Assembly: GCA_051453625.1 (NCBI GenBank)
Contig: JBOZIK010000001.1
Location: 263,941,191-264,005,190, forward strand
DNA length: 64,000 bases
DNA from: Welwitschia mirabilis
Taxonomy: Eukaryota > Gnetophyta > Gnetopsida > Welwitschiales
Direction: 5' to 3'
The notes under the pieces are model-generated. The model saw only the letters and a list, made by a program, of their open reading frames with translations. It did not search any database and had not been told where the DNA came from. The position numbers and the translations under genes are program-made. Within the stretch, counting starts at the first letter, position 1; every line of letters starts with the position of its first letter. Below, piece by piece: positions 59,076 to 64,000 of this stretch.

Positions 59076-60279
59076 AAATATTTAGAATTAAACATGAATA
59101 TGTAGTCAAGACCAAAAAACTAGTGAAAGTAATTTTTAATACCAACATTAACTTTATAAAAATATAACTTAATTAATTCCAAAAATATAAATTTACAGTC
59201 CAATGAAATTAAATTAGATGAATATGAAAGAAGATATAGAAATTTAAATGCCTTATTATGCAAAAGTAGACAAAGTAATAAAAATAAAGAAAAACTTAAA
59301 TAAGATTTCAAAATTTTGTTTTTTATTTTTTCTTTCTTATTTTAATGTTAGATCTTGATTTTATAAGGAAGCATAGCCAATTAGATTTCCATTAGGATAT
59401 TTATTTTTACTAAGTATAGTATCATGATGTGATTTATTAGTATCCTATTAATTGCCCCATCAACATGTGAATATTCTCTTATAAGGATACTAGATTCCCA
59501 TAAGAAAATTTTAGAAATACAAATTATAATAAAACCTTCCAAAAATGAATTTCTATCTTTATAGAGAATTAGTTATATTTTGCTACACAACCTATAGAAA
59601 TAAGATTCATACATTATGCATCCTATATTACTAGGAAATGTTGTACCACACATCCCCTAGTACTATGAAACATTGTACTACATATCTTATAGTAGTATTG
59701 TTGAGAAATAATCTTTGCAGTGATTCCAAAAGTCAAATAAATCCTAATATTTATAACATAGATGAATTACATCAAACCATAATTAATCGTATCTTAGATT
59801 AAAGTACAAGAAATTTTCTTAACCAAGTAAATTAGTTAAAATATTAGTGTTTTATTCTATAATTAAATAATATTACTTCTTGTTGTATAAGTTTTCTAAT
59901 TTTGTGGATTCCAAGATAAAAGTATTTTATTCTATCATGATGTACCAAACGTTTCACTATGCATATAGTAGATCAATTATCAATAACTAGAGTAGTTGAT
60001 TTATTTTTTTAAAGATTACTATTCTAGAAATTTCCTTAACCATTTAATTTCTTTGAATTTTTCTAATATAGCTATATATTTTACTCTTTAGGAGATCAAC
60101 CTATCACTCTCTAATACTTAGATTACAAAACAAAGGACATGCTCCCTAATACATGAAATTTCTAAAGCTAAGAAGGAATTTTTTGATTCTCTAATAAATT
60201 CTATGTTATAATATGATTTTAGGAAAAATTAAGAGTTTTTATTATATGTAAAATATTGTAATGATAACTTGTATAAATT
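59076..60279. other. AT-rich DNA, probably 5' LTR of the copia at 54690-59075
   Basis: Adjacent to the primer-binding site, and its first 180 bases resemble 50688-50870. No other feature seen; the right boundary is unknown. Confidence 0.4.
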
Positions 60280-60504
60280 TGATGGTGCATTTTGAGTACT
60301 TTTGTAGGACATTCACATAGGTTTTAATACAATACTGATAAATATGGAGATTTGACAGAATGATCAGTAAAATATGTGATCCTTAGCATTTTTGGTAGTT
60401 TCTCAAGCCTATTATGACATTAAATATTTGGAAGAAGGACTTCATAATGCAAAAAGACTAACTTACCTTAGAGATTGGAGAAAAGGAAGACCATCGTCCC
60501 CTAT

Positions 60505-60746
60505 GTCATCCCCACAACATGCAGGATGATAACACTATGATATGGATAGAAGCCACAAGGCTGAGAGTAGTACATAAAGTACATGGTAACATGTGGCACA
60601 TGGCATCATCCCCTATGCCATCCTCATAACAGACAGGATGACAAAACTGGTAACATAAACAAAAGCTATAGGAATGAAAACAATACATGAAGGCATGTGG
60701 CACATGATGACGTCCTCTATGTCGTCCTAATAATAGGTAGGATGAC
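60505..60746 (+). repeat. Three stem-loop repeats in the gypsy LTR
   Basis: Copies at 60505-60530, 60617-60642 and 60721-60746, spaced 112 and 104 bases. Each is 26 bases: a 7-base arm (GTCATCC, GCCATCC or GTCGTCC), 12 loop bases, and a 7-base complementary arm (GGATGAT or GGATGAC). Each is preceded by a similar (A)TCRTCCCCTAT stretch, and looser similarity (GTGGCACATG) lies between the copies. Confidence 0.85.
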
Positions 60747-61614
60747 AACTATTTTTGCATGTTCAGAAGAAATATTTTTACAAATGGAGTTAAGTAACCC
60801 ATGTGAGTTGTTAAGGTTTTGTTTTCCACCTTTAAAATTTTTCTTATAGAACCTTAAATGAAAAATTATAAATACCCTTCCCCTCATTCATTTCTGGATC
60901 ATCTTTTGTACTTGATACTTTTCATGAAGGATTGAAGAGTAAGATATCCATTTAGAGCTATAGAAAGGAGTCTTCTTGATGTTAGGCTAAGTCTCTTTCA
61001 TTGAGATGCTATTATTCTTTTTGTAAGTGGATGTAATGTTCTTAAATACTCTTTAATTTAATACAATTTCTCTTTTCATTCCAATTCTATAAATGTCCCT
61101 TTACATTGATCATAGTATTGTGACAACTTTGTGATTTATCTAGATCATAAGGGCAACCTTTGTTAAGGTTAACCTTGATTAGTAGTAGATTTGTATTACT
61201 TTTTCATTTTATTTCATATTGCATTTATTATCTTACTTAAATAGATCTCATAGTTTATGTTAGTTAAGGACTAGTGGATGATCTTGTTAATTGATATAAT
61301 TTATAGAGAAGGTAGTCCTTGTGACAGAAGGACTAAGATCTAAGTAGAACCCATTTCAATTTCATTTTATTACATTTTATATCCATTCATTTTGCATTGA
61401 TTTTGCATTATTATTTACTTTCATTTATTACAAGATAAAAGACTAAAAATAACTTTGAAAATCAATTCTCTAGCTCTAAGCCTAGTGCCTTCATTGAGAT
61501 TATGACATTTAGGTAAACTCTTATCTATACTAGCATGTGTTTTTCTACAAGTTATTTGATTTACAGGTTTACCTAAAGAGATTCAAGTTTTAATAAATTC
61601 ACATCACAACATTT

Positions 61615-61631
61615 TAGCACCATTATCAGGA
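61615..61631 (+). other. Primer-binding site of the right gypsy element
   Basis: TAGCACCATTATCAGGA resembles TGGCGCCGTTGCCGGGGA with transitions at G and C positions. Confidence 0.7.
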
Positions 61632-61800
61632 AGGCCATAAAGAGCTAAGAGGATTTTCATTCATTAAATAAGAATCCTAAATATATTGTTCAAGTTATTT
61701 ATTTACATTAATGCTATATTTCTAGTGTAGTTTAAAGTATATTTATTTTTGCATCACTTTATTTTCCATAATTTTTTTTAGGGATCCTGTCGTTTTATTT

Positions 61801-62119
61801 GTCATCTCAACAATGTTGGACATGATAGTTTAAAATTTTGAAATTAGTTTTTATTTATTCATAATGCTTCTTTTTTTTTTCTTTATAATAAACTGTCATT
61901 GTATCTATCGTCTCCATGACCAGAAGGACAAAATTTCTAAAATTTTCTGCATTTTTGATATTTTCTTTTTTGTAAATTAAATAACCTATCATTTTTCCTA
62001 TTATTCCCATGATACTTTAGATGACAGTTCAGTTTTCATATGTCAGAATTTTTGTAGTATTGGATTTGTATTACTGTCATCATCATCCTTCCTATTGTTC
62101 CCATAACTATGCGGATGAT
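61801..62119 (+). repeat. Four more copies of the 26-base motif in the leader
   Basis: Copies at 61801-61826, 61907-61932, 62000-62025 and 62094-62119, spaced 106, 93 and 94 bases. They keep the 7-12-7 length exactly but the arms pair less well (for example ATTGTTC with GGATGAT). Each is preceded by a (C)TGTC- or CTATC-type stretch resembling that before the LTR copies. Confidence 0.75.
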
Positions 62120-62174
62120 GGTCTACTATTTTTTTATTTTAGCTTTTTTTAGTTATTTGAGCATGTAGGGACAT

Positions 62175-64000
62175 GTTGAATTCTAGTAAAAAGAAGAAAT
62201 ATCAAAGAGAATGGAATCTAATTGAAGAAAATATTAGAGAAAACATTAGAAAAGGATTATTTGACTTCAAGCTAAATCTAGGCACACATACCCTAGGTAC
62301 ATAAATTTCCAAAATTAAAGAAGAAGATTTTTTTACTTTTATTATTTTAAAATTAGATTTTACAAAAGAAAATTATATTGTAGAAGTCAATCAAATTGTT
62401 TCTTTGAATATGTTGAATGTATTGAAAGCGTTGCAAGAACAAAAGCAAGTTGCTTCATCTAATACTCTAATCATAATAGGAACTTCTTCCTTGAATGTAA
62501 ATGTTACTCTTAGAGTTTTAATTGCAAATAGAAAACATGAAATTCAAAATCCATTTTATTTATCTCCTAGAAATGATGTACAATTAAGAAATTTAACTGC
62601 TTACTTAACTTTTTCATGGGAACCAGAGGAAGATCTCTTTCAACATTTGATTGACATTGAACAACTTGTACTTACCTCAGGAAATGGAAGAAACGTATTA
62701 GTAACTGTACCTATATCATTATTTTTCCAGTTAAAATAAGAGTAAGAGCAAAATTTTGGCTTAAAAATATTCCAAATAAATGTCTTAAATCTTGAATTCA
62801 AGTGCAAGAATTATCTATCAAACATTTTTTAAGTGAGAGTTCCATGAAAAAAAAAAAGAAGTAACCAACTTTTAATAACAACCTCATGAGAATTATGCAA
62901 CAACCTATGAAGATTTTATAATCACTAGCCATTCCAACCCTATTAATGAATTTGGTAAAGAAGAGCTAGTAGATTATTATTACAGTATATTGAATGCTTT
63001 AACAATGCAACTAATAGATTTTTCTTGTGGAGGCAACTTGTTGAATTTAGGCCTAGATGATGCATGGGGTGTGTTAGAAAACTTGGTATAAATAAGTCAA
63101 ATATGGCCTAAACCCACTAAAGAAAATTACACTGAAGGTCAAATTATAAAGGATTCAAAGGAATTAAAACATGACAAGGAAGAATAAAGAGAGGACTCAA
63201 CTAACCTACTGAAAGATTTTACTACTACTTTATAGAATTATACACAAATGATAGTTGATGCAAAGGTGGTAAAGAATCATAACTCAAATCCAAATTGTGA
63301 AATTTATNNNNNNNNNNNNNNNNNNNNNNNNNNNNNNNNNNNNNNNNNNNNNNNNNNNNNNNNNNNNNNNNNNNNNNNNNNNNNNNNNNNNNNNNNNNNN
63401 NNNNNNNNNNNNNNNNNNNNNNNNNNNNNNNNNNNNNNNNNNNNNNNNNNNNNNNNNNNNNNNNNNNNNNNNNNNNNNNNNNNNNNNNNNNNNNNNNNNN
63501 NNNNNNNNNNNNNNNNNNNNNNNNNNNNNNNNNNNNNNNNNNNNNNNNNNNNNNNNNNNNNNNNNNNNNNNNNNNNNNNNNNNNNNNNNNNNNNNNNNNN
63601 NNNNNNNNNNNNNNNNNNNNNNNNNNNNNNNNNNNNNNNNCTAAAAGATTTAAAAGAAGTAAAGCATGATAAGGAAGAAGAAAGGGATAACTCAATCAAC
63701 CTAATGAAAGATTTTACTGCTACTTTGAAGAAGTATGCCCAAATAATAGTTGATGCAAAAGTCATAAAGAATGAAATCTTAACTTCAAATCGTGAAATTT
63801 GTGAAGAAAACTCTCATCCAATAAAAGAATTCCCTTGGGTACCAACTTGTAAGGAAAAGATATTTGAGGAAGTGTGTGCCTTCAACCAAAGAACACCCAA
63901 CTTTAAAAACCAACCACAATTCCAACAAATATTAGATGAGCAATATCAATAGAAACCATTTGAAAATAGATTCAAGAATTCCAACTTTCAACCTAATTTT
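62175..64000 (+). pseudogene. Gypsy gag remnant of the right element
   Basis: ATG at about 62173 opens MLNSSKKKKYQ. An open stretch at 62404-62739 (111 codons) contains FYLSPRNDVQLRNLTAYLTF and the LFQHLIDIEQLV segment. It then continues with shifts through FWLKNIPNKCLKSW and SIKHFLSE (about 62755-62840), a decayed form of the gypsy Gag capsid block. YYSILNALTMQLIDFSCGGN (about 62975-63035) with DDAWGVLENL follows, the usual end of that domain. After this a Lys/Glu-rich segment occurs twice (63155-63307 and 63647-63800) on either side of an N gap (63308-63640). It encodes KHDKEEE, LKDFT/MKDFTATL and VDAK blocks. Some frames are long for such decayed DNA, but stops remain. Confidence 0.7.
63308..63640. 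other. Assembly gap (333 N)
   Basis: Lies between two copies of a gag-internal repeat, a place where reads easily misassemble. Confidence 0.95.

Larger units (their letters stand above)
60280..64000 (+). mobile_element. Gypsy element, 5' part (LTR, leader, gag), cut by window edge
   Basis: A primer-binding site at 61615-61631 separates a probable LTR (about 60280-61611) from a leader (61632-62170) and a gag frame (62175 onward). The LTR and leader contain seven copies of a 26-base motif. The site is of the Athila/Tat type, as in the element at 14300, but the LTR sequence is different, so this is another family. Pol would lie beyond 64000. Confidence 0.7.

Noticed and set aside
60505-62119. 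CRISPR-like array of regularly spaced short repeats
   Set aside because: Plant nuclear context, degenerate repeats, spacers that resemble each other, and a retroelement primer-binding site in the middle. It is an LTR/leader repeat.

Overview
This window looks like a gene-poor, transposon-dominated stretch of a flowering-plant nuclear genome. The evidence is plant-type Ty1/copia and Ty3/gypsy LTR retrotransposon remnants on both strands, simple-sequence repeats, assembly gaps (runs of N), an overall very AT-rich composition, and one split HSP70 gene with a consensus-type intron. I cannot name the species. The GC-rich coding sequence of the HSP70 gene, set in AT-rich DNA, is a weak hint of a monocot or early-diverging angiosperm, nothing more. 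I saw no prokaryotic operon, CRISPR array, tRNA or rRNA.

Layout. 1-1870 is the 5' part (gag) of a minus-strand copia element that runs off the left edge. 1871-8090 is AT-rich decayed DNA with a 253-base direct duplication (2690-3105) and a 144-base tandem duplication carrying a perfect 20-base palindrome (4007-4290). 8090-12950 is a decayed plus-strand gypsy element with recognisable protease, reverse transcriptase and RNase H. 14300-43267 is the main structure, a three-level nest. The outermost layer is a plus-strand gypsy element of Athila/Tat type, with LTRs at about 14300-15550 and 42005-43267. Into it went a plus-strand copia element of Sirevirus type (21409-39696), flanked by a perfect 5-base target duplication CTTTT. 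Into the RNase H region of that copia went a second copy of the same family in the opposite orientation (26869-36002). Both copia copies carry an extra reading frame between pol and the 3' LTR and two polypurine blocks.

The only gene that looks intact is an HSP70 chaperone gene on the minus strand (46194-48384, two exons, 664 residues by my reading). It forms a sharp GC-rich island. From 48430 to 54690 there is AT-rich DNA with an LTR-like fragment (50690-50870), two gaps whose flanks repeat each other, and an unexplained GC-richer island (53160-53815). 54690-59075 is another decayed minus-strand copia of the same family as 1-1870. 60280-64000 is the 5' end of a further plus-strand gypsy element. 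Its LTR and leader carry seven copies of a 26-nucleotide motif of fixed length, at least three of which can form a 7-bp stem with a 12-base loop.

The elements have decayed mainly through G-to-A and C-to-T changes: Trp and Gln codons have become stops, zinc-knuckle Cys has become Tyr, and catalytic Asp has become Asn in two reverse transcriptases. That is the expected mark of cytosine methylation and deamination in silenced plant DNA. Coordinates of element edges are read by eye from repeat alignments and may be off by a few bases.
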